Source: Pseudidiomarina indica (GTDB lineage: Bacteria > Pseudomonadota > Gammaproteobacteria > Enterobacterales > Alteromonadaceae). Taken from it: a DNA stretch of 64,000 nucleotides. Below, in pieces: positions 36,209 to 45,767 of this stretch. Positions within the stretch are counted from its first letter, which is position 1. Each line of letters begins with the position of its first letter. Made by a program: the position numbers and the translations under genes. The notes under the pieces were generated by a model. That model had not been told where the DNA came from and made no database searches. It was given only the letters and a program-made list of their open reading frames with translations. The stretch spans positions 1 through 64,000 of the forward strand of contig JAJUHK010000010.1 in NCBI GenBank assembly GCA_029279945.1. The letters run 5' to 3'.

Positions 36209-37051
36209 ATGAAACGTTTACTGACCACCCGTGATGCTGAGAAAATGGCGCAACTGTATGCCTATTTGCAGCATCACGGCGTTCCAGTAACAGTCGCAGA
36301 GCAAGGGCAAAACCTTGAGCTTTGGCTGACGATGTCAAGTTACCACGCCCATGCCAAGGCACTTATTCAAGCCTATCAAGAAAACCCTGAATTGGCGTTG
36401 CAACAGCTTGCCGCAGAACAACCTGAAGAACTGCCGCATCCCCCCAGTTTTATCCAACAGCTACGTGCCCAAGCCGGCTGGTTTACCCGCGCTTACACTG
36501 CGGTTGTGGTGCTGATATTCGTCGGCATGCACACTTCATTCATTGAGCAAATATTGAGCGCTCTGTTGTTTAATCCATACGACTATGAACGCTTACCATG
36601 GAGTGAGCCGTGGCGTTTTGTGACGCCTGCGATGCTACACTTTAGTATTTTGCACATTCTTTTTAATGTGTTTTGGTGGTGGTACTTGGGGGGGCGATTT
36701 GAGCGCTACTACGGCACAAAGTGGTTGATCCTCGCCTTTTTCATTTGTGCCATCGCTTCCAACACCGCGCAATTCTACGCCAGCGGCCCGCATTTCGGTG
36801 GGTTATCTGGTGTCGTTTACGGCCTGTTTGGTATTGCCGCCATTGTTGGCTGGAATAACCCGCGACATCCATTATTCCTACCCAGCGGCTTGATTATCTT
36901 TATGCTCGTGTGGCTTGTGCTCGGCTACACTGATTTGTTGTGGGTTAATATTGCTAATACGGCACACACAGTCGGCTTACTCTCAGGGTTAGCAGTGGGC
37001 GCTGGGATCCGTGGTCTAACTCTCTATCTCCAGCGACGACAGGGTCAATAG
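36209..37051 (+). CDS. glpG: Rhomboid intramembrane serine protease GlpG
   Basis: GLSGVVYGLFG (catalytic Ser) and NIANTAHTVGLLSGLAVG (catalytic His). Confidence 0.95.
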   Translation: MKRLLTTRDAEKMAQLYAYLQHHGVPVTVAEQGQNLELWLTMSSYHAHAKALIQAYQENPELALQQLAAEQPEELPHPPSFIQQLRAQAGWFTRAYTAVVVLIFVGMHTSFIEQILSALLFNPYDYERLPWSEPWRFVTPAMLHFSILHILFNVFWWWYLGGRFERYYGTKWLILAFFICAIASNTAQFYASGPHFGGLSGVVYGLFGIAAIVGWNNPRHPLFLPSGLIIFMLVWLVLGYTDLLWVNIANTAHTVGLLSGLAVGAGIRGLTLYLQRRQGQ

Positions 37052-37053
37052 CT

Positions 37054-37635
37054 GTGCAATTCCCGGAGTTACAATTTCCTGTTATCACCGCCAATCAACG
37101 TGCCCACTGGCAAATTGCACAGGCGCATTGTTTGCCGCCCCAACCTGAATTACAACAGTGGCTGCTTGACCCTGCTTCACTGACCGCTAAGTTAAAACAG
37201 CATTGCCACGAGTTTGCAGTGTATGTTATTGGGCAACAACCCGGCACCATTCGACCAGACGAAGCGCGTTGGTTAGATGCTCAAGATTGCGCCGCTATTC
37301 GCGAGGTGCTGCTATGTTGCGACGGGCAACCTTGGGTTTTTGCCCGCAGTGTGTTTCCCCAACAAGCATTAGACGAGCCTGCACTACAGTTAGGGCAGTT
37401 AGGTAATCAGCCATTAGGCGCACACCTCTTTGCGCAGCCCGATTTACAACGCGGCATTATTGAGGTAGCGCAATTTGCTACCGACTCGAGCTTAGGCCAG
37501 TTACATCAGCAGCTCGGATTCCCCCCGCAGCCGTTGTGGGGACGCCGCAGTTGCTTCACCGCCGCAGGACAAAAAGTGCTGGTTGCAGAAGTCTTTATTG
37601 GTGCATCCATTCCAGCAAAATTAATCCAGCAATAG
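37054..37635 (+). CDS. ubiC: Chorismate lyase
   Basis: GTG start; LLCCDGQPWVFARSVFPQ, LGAHLFAQPDLQRGIIEVA, WGRRSCF; precedes ubiA. Confidence 0.93.
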   Translation: MQFPELQFPVITANQRAHWQIAQAHCLPPQPELQQWLLDPASLTAKLKQHCHEFAVYVIGQQPGTIRPDEARWLDAQDCAAIREVLLCCDGQPWVFARSVFPQQALDEPALQLGQLGNQPLGAHLFAQPDLQRGIIEVAQFATDSSLGQLHQQLGFPPQPLWGRRSCFTAAGQKVLVAEVFIGASIPAKLIQQ

Positions 37636-37646
37636 GAGTTGTTGCC

Positions 37647-38510
37647 ATGCTTAAGTTGGCTCGATGGTTCGATGCAAGTTGGCGCTTAATGCGCGCTGAT
37701 CGCCCAATTGGCAGTTTATTATTAGGTTGGCCAACCTTGGTGGCACTACTCATAGCAGGTGAAGGTAACCCGCCGTTACGAACCGTGGCATTATTTATGT
37801 TGGGAGTGTTTGTGATGCGTTCCGCCGGTTGTGTGATCAATGATTATGCGGATCGTAACTTTGATGGTCACGTGCAGCGCACAAGGCTGCGCCCACTTGC
37901 TGCTGGTGAAATGAAACCCTGGCAGGCATTGGTATTGTTTGTGGTGTTACTCGCTATCGCACTGGTCATTGTGCTGCAATTTAACACCGCGACTATCTTA
38001 ATGAGTGTCGCTGCTGCAGCGGTTGCCACACTCTATCCATTCTGTAAACGTTTCACCCAGCTCCCCCAAGTCGTGCTAGGCGTGGCCTTTAGTTTCGGTG
38101 TACTCATGCCGTTTACCGCACTAGACCAAGGGCTGCCGTTAGTAGCATGGATTCTATTTGCCGCCAACGTCGCCTGGACGGTAGCCTATGATACTGAATA
38201 TGCCATGGCCGATCGCCCCGATGATTTGAAAATCGGGGTGAAATCGACAGCGATCTTATTCGGCGGCTACGACAAGCTTGCGATTGCTATATTACAACTC
38301 ACGACTTTAGCCTTACTCGTCTGGTTGGGTTATCTACTCCACTTTAGCTGGGCTTATTGGGCTGGGTTAGTCGTGATTGCCCTGCTGTTTATGTGGCAGC
38401 ATTACCTGATTTGGTATCGCGAACCACAACGCTGCTTCCAAGCGTTTTTGCACAACAACAACGTCGGTTGGGTTTGGGCGCTCGCTGTTGCTGTGCATTA
38501 TTGGTTTTAA
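37647..38510 (+). CDS. ubiA: 4-hydroxybenzoate octaprenyltransferase
   Basis: MLKLARWFDASWRLMRADRPIGSLLLGWPTLVAL; NDYADRNFDGHVQRTRLRPLA; start corrected from 37536. Confidence 0.96.
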   Translation: MLKLARWFDASWRLMRADRPIGSLLLGWPTLVALLIAGEGNPPLRTVALFMLGVFVMRSAGCVINDYADRNFDGHVQRTRLRPLAAGEMKPWQALVLFVVLLAIALVIVLQFNTATILMSVAAAAVATLYPFCKRFTQLPQVVLGVAFSFGVLMPFTALDQGLPLVAWILFAANVAWTVAYDTEYAMADRPDDLKIGVKSTAILFGGYDKLAIAILQLTTLALLVWLGYLLHFSWAYWAGLVVIALLFMWQHYLIWYREPQRCFQAFLHNNNVGWVWALAVAVHYWF

Positions 38511-38513
38511 CGC

Positions 38514-40964
38514 TTACACGCGCTCGTTCGCAATAAGTTGCTGAACCGATTGGCGGATAGTTTGCATCACTGCTGGTTCGAGGAGTAAGTCAACTTCATC
38601 ACTGAGCTCACCAACTCGGTGATCAGCTAAGATTTCACCGCCGTCAGTCATGTTAAAGTAACCTTCCGCTTTCAGCGTCGCCACTAACGTACTGAGCACT
38701 TTCTTGTCGAAGAACTCTGGCGCATTGATGCCATGTATCGCACTGAGGCGCTCGGCAAGCTGGACGGCGTACTGCTCAAGATCGTGACGTGATATCGGCT
38801 GCGCTTGCTGTAATAATTCCAACACAATGGCATAACGCTGTGCAGTTTCACTTGAACTGCGTGCCAACAACACAAGTTGAGCGTAGGCTTGAGAATCACG
38901 CCGGGCAACGTGATATTCGCCTTGCCCCAACTCACGCAATAGGCCTTCATGCACGAATTGCTCCAACAATGCCTGCACCCATAAACTCATATCCGCAGCA
39001 CTGTGACCAATAAATAACTCTTGTTGCAGTAATGGATGTAATTCGCTCAGCAATTGCTCGGCTTGCGCTGATTGGAAGCGCTTATGCCCTAACGCAAAGG
39101 CCGCCAATAGGGCCGGTACAATAAACATATGAATAATGTTGTTACGGTAATAAGTCATCGCGATGGCAGTGGTGCCATCTAAGCGAATAAGTTCACCGAA
39201 ACCGTCGCTTTCCACAATGAACTTGTCATGTTTTTTGGCCATTTCCCATAGCTCGTTACCATCGTTACTAGGTACATAGGCGTTTGTTGTATATGGCACT
39301 TCACGCAACAGGTTAAGGTACAGGTTCAGTTGATTGACTAACTTTTCGCGCGGCAAGGTATGCTGCTCTGAACTCAAGATTGCCAGTGCGCACAAGTTCA
39401 CGCTATTCAATGCCGCCGCATCATTAATACGGTACATGATTTGATTCGCTAACAAATTAACCGTAGGAGTCAACCACTTCGGCCGTTCTGGCTCTTCAGC
39501 GCCAGTGGTAATGGATTTCCGCCAATCAGGTTGCAATTGATCCAGGACTTCGCCAAGGTTGAGCGGTTTCCCAAAGCACACAAAACCGTGCCCAAAATTG
39601 CGTAAATGGCGCAAGCTGCTCAGCACCTGCCACAAGGATTCCTTCTCTTTGGATTTGCCTTTTAGTTCTTTAAGGTAAGTGCCAACTTCCATCACATGCT
39701 CATAGCCAAGATACACCGGCACCAATGACATGGGCCGCTGCTGGCCTCGTAACATACCTTGCACGGTCATGGCGATCATGCCGGTTTTGGGTGGCAGTAA
39801 ACGCCCTGTTCTGCTGCGCCCACCTTCGGTAAAATATTCCACTGGATAGCCTTTTTGGAATAACCGATTCAGGTATTCTCGAAAGACGGTCGAATACAGT
39901 TTATTCCCGCGGAAACTGCGTCGAATAAAGAACGCACCACCGCGACGGAACAAAGGGCCAGCCGGGAAAAAGTTTAGGTTAACCCCTGCCGCAATGTGCG
40001 GCGGCACCAACCCTTCTTTATAAATCACATAGCTTAGCAACAAGTAGTCCATATGCGAGCGGTGGCAAGGAACATAAACGATTTCATGTCCGGCTTCAGC
40101 TAACTCACGAACCCGCTCGCTGCCTTCGATATGAATACCGTTATAAATACGGCTCCAGCACCAGGTCATAAAGCGATCAAGCAGACGCACAAGGGTGTCG
40201 CTGTAATTGGCAGCAATTTCGTGCAAATATTTCTCTGCGATTTTGCGCGCCTGCTGGTTACTAATTTTTTTACTACGGGCTTCATCAGCGATAGCTTGGC
40301 GTAGCGCTGGGGTATCGAGTAAATCCTGAATGACCACCGCCCGAACTGTCATTTTAGGGCCCGCTACAGCGTGCCGTAAACGCACGAAATGAACGCGAGC
40401 GACCCGCGCCAGTTTATGCGCTAAGCGCTGCGTGCTACCTCGTTGCTCAGCCATGGTGCGTAGCTGCACTGGCGTACTCGCTCGCAACAACACATGCCGG
40501 CCAGAGAAAATCACCAACCAAAACTTACGCCAGCGTCCCGGATTATCAATATCCGCAACCATAGTGCGTCCTTCCCGCGCTTCTTGCCCAGGTTTGCGGC
40601 CCCAGAACATGCCGATGGGAACCACGTGCACATTGAGTTGCGGATCAGCTTGGTGTGCGGCAATAAGTTTTTCAAAATCGACTAAGGCTTGCGCGGCAGA
40701 GTCTTGTGCCGTTTGATCAAGATACATGACCCGGGCATACTGCTGGCCATTAATCCACAATTCGCTCTGCAACTCGGGTAGCCCCGCTTCCCGAATCGCT
40801 CGCTCAGCCACTAATTGGTCAGTCAGTGAGGTTGACCGTAATACGTACACCACATGATCACAGCCGGCCAACTGCTGGGCTGACTCATCTAAGATAAATT
40901 CAAAGCGCGTTAACCAGCGTACTGGCCAATACAACAGCGCACGCCAAAAGCGTTTCAGACTCAT
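38514..40964 (-). CDS. plsB: Glycerol-3-phosphate 1-O-acyltransferase PlsB
   Basis: MSLKRFWRALLYWPVRWLTRFEFI; YVPCHRSHMDYLLLSYV; start corrected from 41060. Confidence 0.96.
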   Translation of the reverse strand: MSLKRFWRALLYWPVRWLTRFEFILDESAQQLAGCDHVVYVLRSTSLTDQLVAERAIREAGLPELQSELWINGQQYARVMYLDQTAQDSAAQALVDFEKLIAAHQADPQLNVHVVPIGMFWGRKPGQEAREGRTMVADIDNPGRWRKFWLVIFSGRHVLLRASTPVQLRTMAEQRGSTQRLAHKLARVARVHFVRLRHAVAGPKMTVRAVVIQDLLDTPALRQAIADEARSKKISNQQARKIAEKYLHEIAANYSDTLVRLLDRFMTWCWSRIYNGIHIEGSERVRELAEAGHEIVYVPCHRSHMDYLLLSYVIYKEGLVPPHIAAGVNLNFFPAGPLFRRGGAFFIRRSFRGNKLYSTVFREYLNRLFQKGYPVEYFTEGGRSRTGRLLPPKTGMIAMTVQGMLRGQQRPMSLVPVYLGYEHVMEVGTYLKELKGKSKEKESLWQVLSSLRHLRNFGHGFVCFGKPLNLGEVLDQLQPDWRKSITTGAEEPERPKWLTPTVNLLANQIMYRINDAAALNSVNLCALAILSSEQHTLPREKLVNQLNLYLNLLREVPYTTNAYVPSNDGNELWEMAKKHDKFIVESDGFGELIRLDGTTAIAMTYYRNNIIHMFIVPALLAAFALGHKRFQSAQAEQLLSELHPLLQQELFIGHSAADMSLWVQALLEQFVHEGLLRELGQGEYHVARRDSQAYAQLVLLARSSSETAQRYAIVLELLQQAQPISRHDLEQYAVQLAERLSAIHGINAPEFFDKKVLSTLVATLKAEGYFNMTDGGEILADHRVGELSDEVDLLLEPAVMQTIRQSVQQLIANERV

Positions 40965-41065
40965 GCCAAATCCCCAAACCGAATAAACGGTAAAAGCATA
41001 CCACTGTTGTGGAAATTTGTCTGAGGGAAAATTTTTGCAAAGAAAAAGTTGCCAAACCAAAACAA

Positions 41066-41081
41066 CTGTATATACTCACAG
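41066..41081. promoter_or_regulatory. LexA (SOS) box 1
   Basis: CTGTATATACTCACAG = CTG-N10-CAG, 30 nt upstream of lexA. Confidence 0.9.
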
Positions 41082-41086
41082 TATCA

Positions 41087-41102
41087 CTGTATAGATAAAC
41101 AG
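41087..41102. promoter_or_regulatory. LexA (SOS) box 2
   Basis: CTGTATAGATAAACAG = CTG-N10-CAG, immediately upstream of lexA. Confidence 0.88.
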
Positions 41103-41110
41103 GTATTCAT

Positions 41111-41731
41111 ATGCGCCCATTAACGCCACGACAACAGCAAATCTTCGATTTGATTAAAGACAATATTGAAGCGACTGGGATGCCGCCAACGCGCGCTGAA
41201 ATAGCACAACGCCTTGGGTTTCGTTCAGCGAATGCGGCTGAAGAACATTTAAAAGCCTTGGCTCGCAAAGGGGTCATTGAAATGCTCCCCGGTATGTCGC
41301 GCGGTATTCGGTTAATTGGCGGCGATGAAGACGAGCAAGTCGCTGGGCTGCCCCTGATTGGACGCGTTGCAGCCGGTGAGCCGATTTTAGCGCAAGAGCA
41401 TATCGAAGCACATTACCAAGTCGACCAAAACCTCTTTAAACCTCATGCTGATTTTTTACTACGCGTTAACGGCATGAGCATGAAAGATATTGGGATTATT
41501 GATGGTGACTTGCTCGCCGTCCATAAAACTCACGAAGCCCGTAACGGCCAAATCGTTGTAGCACGCGTTGAAGATGACGTAACGGTAAAACGGTTTGAGC
41601 GGCGGGGAAATATCATTCTTTTGCATCCAGAAAACGACGAGTTTTCACCGATTCAAGTCGATTTATCTCACCAGCACTTCACTATTGAAGGGCTCGCGGT
41701 TGGGGTCATTCGAAATGGAGCATGGCTATGA
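41111..41731 (+). CDS. lexA: LexA repressor
   Basis: [37 protein letters not shown]; Ser/Lys protease [10 protein letters not shown]. Confidence 0.98.
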   Translation: MRPLTPRQQQIFDLIKDNIEATGMPPTRAEIAQRLGFRSANAAEEHLKALARKGVIEMLPGMSRGIRLIGGDEDEQVAGLPLIGRVAAGEPILAQEHIEAHYQVDQNLFKPHADFLLRVNGMSMKDIGIIDGDLLAVHKTHEARNGQIVVARVEDDVTVKRFERRGNIILLHPENDEFSPIQVDLSHQHFTIEGLAVGVIRNGAWL

Positions 41732-42141
41732 GAAAACAATTTTATCATCCAGTAACCGAGTTCAATCACGCAATGTGGGCTACCGCTCATGATTTGACTG
41801 GTCCACATGCAGATCTACAAAGTGTATTACCAGAGGTTCAAGCCCTTGCGTTACGTACTCATCAATGGATCACTGTTATTGGCGCTCGGCGCGAGGTAAT
41901 TGACCAATTGGTTGCCGCTGGCATTTGCCGTAATAAAATTCGTTGGGTCTACGGCCGCAACCAAGATGAACGCGAGTGGGCAACTGAACAAGCGTTACTC
42001 GCTGGAACCAGCAGCATTGTACTGACTTGGTTAGGTGAATTATCACCCCGTACTGAACAACGTTTGAAGATGGCCAGTAAAGTAAGCCAAACCCATAGTT
42101 TCGTTTTTAACCCTTCACTTTCACTCACCCCTCTCCACTAA
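41728..42141 (+). CDS. sulA: SulA-like SOS cell division inhibitor
   Basis: Overlaps lexA by [14 protein letters not shown]-type and [17 protein letters not shown] segments fit the SulA/RecA-like family. Family call partly from lexA-sulA synteny. Confidence 0.72.
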   Translation: MRKQFYHPVTEFNHAMWATAHDLTGPHADLQSVLPEVQALALRTHQWITVIGARREVIDQLVAAGICRNKIRWVYGRNQDEREWATEQALLAGTSSIVLTWLGELSPRTEQRLKMASKVSQTHSFVFNPSLSLTPLH

Positions 42142-42165
42142 TCCTGCGAGTGAAGGGAATCCCCT

Positions 42166-42190
42166 AGGGCTGCTTGCAGCCCTTTTTTTA
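42166..42190 (+). terminator. Rho-independent terminator of lexA-sulA
   Basis: AGGGCTG-CTTG-CAGCCCTTTTTTT. Confidence 0.88.
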
Positions 42191-42434
42191 TGCCATTGTA
42201 AAAATTATTTGCGGTAACGGTTTCTTTTTAACCAGAAAATGGTATTTTGAATGTGCATTACCTAATAACACAATCAAAACATAATAACTTTGATGTAAAA
42301 CAACAAAGGGGTTGTGGGGAAAGCGATTTTCATCTGAAATGCCGTTCCTTTTTCTGCTCACCTCGTTGTTCTTCAGGCTCACACTTCGGTGTAGTTGTGG
42401 ATGTCCACGTCGGAAGAATAAGAGGAGAAGTCGC

Positions 42435-43556
42435 GTGAGTATAAGACTCATATCCGCGCTAATAGCAGTGGCACCATTCGCTGCTAGTGCACAATCGCAG
42501 TTGAATATGACTCAAGGTGTATCAGAGATAAGTCAACGCGTATACGACCTACACATGACGATTTTTTATATTTGTTGTGTCATCGGTCTGATCGTATTTG
42601 GGATCATGTTTGCATCCATGATCCTACATCGCAAATCAAAAGGACATCAACCAGCCACATTCCATGAGAATGTGAAGGTTGAAATCATATGGACAGCAAT
42701 ACCCTTCATTATCCTTGTCGGCATGGCTATACCGGCCACTAAAACTCTCATCGCCATGGAAGATACTTCCGAGTCTGACGTTACCATTATCGTCACTGGC
42801 TCGCAGTGGAAATGGCACTATAAGTACTTTGATCGTGACGTTGAGTACTACAGTCTGCTGGCGACACCCCAGGAGCAAATTAACAACCGCCTACAAAAAG
42901 GTGAAAACTACTTGCTCGAAGTGGATCGCCCTCTAGTGATTCCAACCGATCGAAAAGTGCGCTTTCTTGTCACATCAGATGACGTGATCCACTCGTGGTG
43001 GGTTCCTGATTTCGCTATTAAGAAAGATGCCAACCCTGGTTTCATCAACGAAATATGGACCAAAGTTGAGCAGCCTGGAATCTATCGCGGCCAATGTGCG
43101 GAACTCTGTGGCAAGGATCATGGTTTTATGCCCATTGTGGTTATCGCCAAGGAGCCCGAAGAGTTTGCTGCTTGGTTAGATGAACAAGAAGCACTTGCAC
43201 TTGAAGCGAAAGCTGAAGAACAAAGATTGTTAGCTCTGTCAATGTCAAAAGATGAACTAATGAGTTTAGGTGAAAGCGTTTACCTCGGTAATTGCGCCGC
43301 CTGCCACCAGCCTAATGGTGAAGGGATCCCTGGCGTGTTTCCCAGTTTAAAAGGCACCGACATGATACTCAATGATCGTGCCGCCCATATCGACATCGTC
43401 GTAAACGGGAAACGAGGCACTGCTATGCAAGCGTTTGGTTCACAACTTAGTTTACGTGAATTGGCAGCAGTCATTACCTACGAGCGGAATGCTTGGGGTA
43501 ATAACACCGGCGACTTGGTTCAAGCCGCTGACGTAAACGAATTCCTGAATCGTTAA
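42435..43556 (+). CDS. coxB: Cytochrome c oxidase subunit II with C-terminal cytochrome c domain
   Basis: GTG start with AGAGGAG SD; QCAELCGKDHGFMPIVV (CuA site) and GNCAACHQPNGEGIPGVFPSL (CxxCH heme c). Start corrected from 42312. Confidence 0.94.
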   Translation: MSIRLISALIAVAPFAASAQSQLNMTQGVSEISQRVYDLHMTIFYICCVIGLIVFGIMFASMILHRKSKGHQPATFHENVKVEIIWTAIPFIILVGMAIPATKTLIAMEDTSESDVTIIVTGSQWKWHYKYFDRDVEYYSLLATPQEQINNRLQKGENYLLEVDRPLVIPTDRKVRFLVTSDDVIHSWWVPDFAIKKDANPGFINEIWTKVEQPGIYRGQCAELCGKDHGFMPIVVIAKEPEEFAAWLDEQEALALEAKAEEQRLLALSMSKDELMSLGESVYLGNCAACHQPNGEGIPGVFPSLKGTDMILNDRAAHIDIVVNGKRGTAMQAFGSQLSLRELAAVITYERNAWGNNTGDLVQAADVNEFLNR

Positions 43557-43567
43557 GGGGGCCCATT

Positions 43568-45154
43568 ATGAGCACAGCTGTTGGCGAGATGACCAATCAC
43601 GATCATCACCATCACGCGCCGTCGGGTTTCACCCGATGGTTATTCACCACCAACCATAAAGAAATCGGTTCACTGTATTTATGGTTTAGTTTCATTATGT
43701 TTTTAGTGGGTGGCTCCATGGCCATGGTAATCCGTGCCGAACTGTTTGAGCCTGGATTACAATTGGTAGACCCCCACTTTTTTAACCAGATGACCACAGT
43801 GCATGGTTTGGTCATGGTTTTTGGGGCTGTCATGCCAGCCTTCGTCGGGTTAGCCAACTGGATGATCCCGCTCATGATTGGGGCACCGGACATGGCACTC
43901 CCACGGATGAATAACTGGAGCTTCTGGATCCTTCCATTTGCGTTCATGATTCTATTAGGCTCGCTATTTATGGATGGTGGTGGCCCAGCCTTCGGCTGGA
44001 CCTTCTACGCACCGCTGTCCACCACATATAGCACAGACTCCACTGCACTCTTTGTGTTCTCTGTGCATATCATGGGGATTTCGTCCATCATGGGCGCGAT
44101 TAACGTGATTGTCACCGTCATGAACATGCGTGCACCAGGCATGACGTACATGAAAATGCCGATGTTTGTTTGGACGTGGTTTGTAACCGCTTTCTTACTG
44201 ATTGCGGTGATGCCAGTGCTTGCCTGTGCGGCAACCATGGTGCTCACGGATAAGTACTTCGGTACGAGCTTCTTCGATGCGGCCGGTGGTGGTGATCCAG
44301 TGCTGTTCCAGCATATTTTCTGGTTCTTCGGTCACCCTGAAGTGTACATCATGATCTTACCGTCATTCGGTATTGTTTCAGCGATTATCCCGGCGTTTTC
44401 ACGCAAAAAGCTATTTGGCTATTCATCCATGGTATACGCCACTGGCGCTATTGCGGGATTAAGCTTCTTGGTATGGGCGCACCATATGTTTACTACTGGC
44501 ATGCCAGTTGGTGCCGAAATCTTCTTTATGTACGCCACCATGCTGATCTCAGTACCGACTGGCGTGAAGGTGTTTAACTGGGTTGCCACCATGTGGCGCG
44601 GCTCCATTAGCTTTGAGACACCCATGTTGTTCGCCATGGCCTTCGTCGTGTTGTTCACCATTGGTGGATTCTCAGGATTAATGTTGGCAATCACCCCTGC
44701 TGACTTCCAATACCACGACTCTTACTTTGTGGTGGCACATTTTCATTATGTGTTAGTCAGTGGTGCTGTGTTCTCCATTATGGCAGCGGCTTACTACTGG
44801 CTTCCTAAATGGACGGGCCATATGTATGACGAAAAACTTGGGCGCCTGCACTTCTGGTGCTCATTAATTTCTGTCAACGTTCTGTTTTTCCCCATGCACT
44901 TTGTGGGATTAGCAGGAATGCCACGGCGGATTCCGGATTATGCACTGCAGTTTGCTGATATTAACCAAATTGTCAGTTACGGTGCATTTGCATTTGGCTT
45001 ATCCCAACTGATCTTCCTCTGGGTACTAATTAAATGTGTCCGAGGTGGTGAAAAGGCGCCGGACAAACCATGGGAAGGTGCCGAAGGGCTGGAGTGGACT
45101 GTTCCATCACCGGCGCCGTTGCACACATTTGAGACACCACCTGAGGTGAAATAA
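43568..45154 (+). CDS. coxA: Cytochrome c oxidase subunit I
   Basis: FTTNHKEIGSLYLWF, FFGHPEVYIMILPSFGIVS, VAHFHYVL. Confidence 0.98.
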   Translation: MSTAVGEMTNHDHHHHAPSGFTRWLFTTNHKEIGSLYLWFSFIMFLVGGSMAMVIRAELFEPGLQLVDPHFFNQMTTVHGLVMVFGAVMPAFVGLANWMIPLMIGAPDMALPRMNNWSFWILPFAFMILLGSLFMDGGGPAFGWTFYAPLSTTYSTDSTALFVFSVHIMGISSIMGAINVIVTVMNMRAPGMTYMKMPMFVWTWFVTAFLLIAVMPVLACAATMVLTDKYFGTSFFDAAGGGDPVLFQHIFWFFGHPEVYIMILPSFGIVSAIIPAFSRKKLFGYSSMVYATGAIAGLSFLVWAHHMFTTGMPVGAEIFFMYATMLISVPTGVKVFNWVATMWRGSISFETPMLFAMAFVVLFTIGGFSGLMLAITPADFQYHDSYFVVAHFHYVLVSGAVFSIMAAAYYWLPKWTGHMYDEKLGRLHFWCSLISVNVLFFPMHFVGLAGMPRRIPDYALQFADINQIVSYGAFAFGLSQLIFLWVLIKCVRGGEKAPDKPWEGAEGLEWTVPSPAPLHTFETPPEVK

Positions 45155-45756
45155 TGAATACTCCCAGCCCTAAACAAAATCCGACACCGCGCGCAGCGAA
45201 TGCGCGCACTGTCCGCCGCTTATTGATCGTGGTGGTCGGTATGTTTGGTTTTGGTTTCGCCTTGGTGCCTTTGTACGAGGTATTTTGCGATATAACTGGT
45301 TTTAATGGGCGCACCAAAAATGAGCAGGCTGTGGTGAATCAACGCTCGATTGATAAATCGCGGACCATTAATGTGCAGTTTATTACTCGTATAAATCAAG
45401 GCATGCCATGGGAATTTAGGCCTGAAGTACGCTCAGTTCGCGTTCATCCTGGTGAGACCAAGGTGGTGCAGTTTTACGCCAAAAACCTCACTGATCAAGA
45501 TATGGTCGCGCAAGCTGTCCCATCAGTGGCACCTGGACAGGCTGGCTTGTATTTAAATAAAACCGAGTGTTTTTGCTTTAACCAGCAACCTCTAGCGGCT
45601 GGCAGCGAGACACTCATGCCCATGCAGTTTTATTTAGACCCTGATATTCCAAAACATATTCACACGTTGACATTGTCATACACGATGTACGATATGACAG
45701 CTCATACCCATCCCGACGTTCTCGCTTCAATTAAAGCGGAACCGACGGCAGAATGA
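45154..45756 (+). CDS. ctaG: Cytochrome c oxidase copper-chaperone Cox11/CtaG
   Basis: FALVPLYEVFCDITGFNG; KTECFCFNQQPL copper motif. Confidence 0.96.
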   Translation: MNTPSPKQNPTPRAANARTVRRLLIVVVGMFGFGFALVPLYEVFCDITGFNGRTKNEQAVVNQRSIDKSRTINVQFITRINQGMPWEFRPEVRSVRVHPGETKVVQFYAKNLTDQDMVAQAVPSVAPGQAGLYLNKTECFCFNQQPLAAGSETLMPMQFYLDPDIPKHIHTLTLSYTMYDMTAHTHPDVLASIKAEPTAE

Positions 45757-45767
45757 GGATTCGTTCT

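Noticed and set aside
42312-42434. 41-residue N-terminal extension of CoxB (MWGKRFSSEMPFLFLLTSLFFRLTLRCSCGCPRRKNKRRSR)
   Set aside because: No homology-like pattern to CoxB leaders, and a better GTG start with strong SD exists at 42435.
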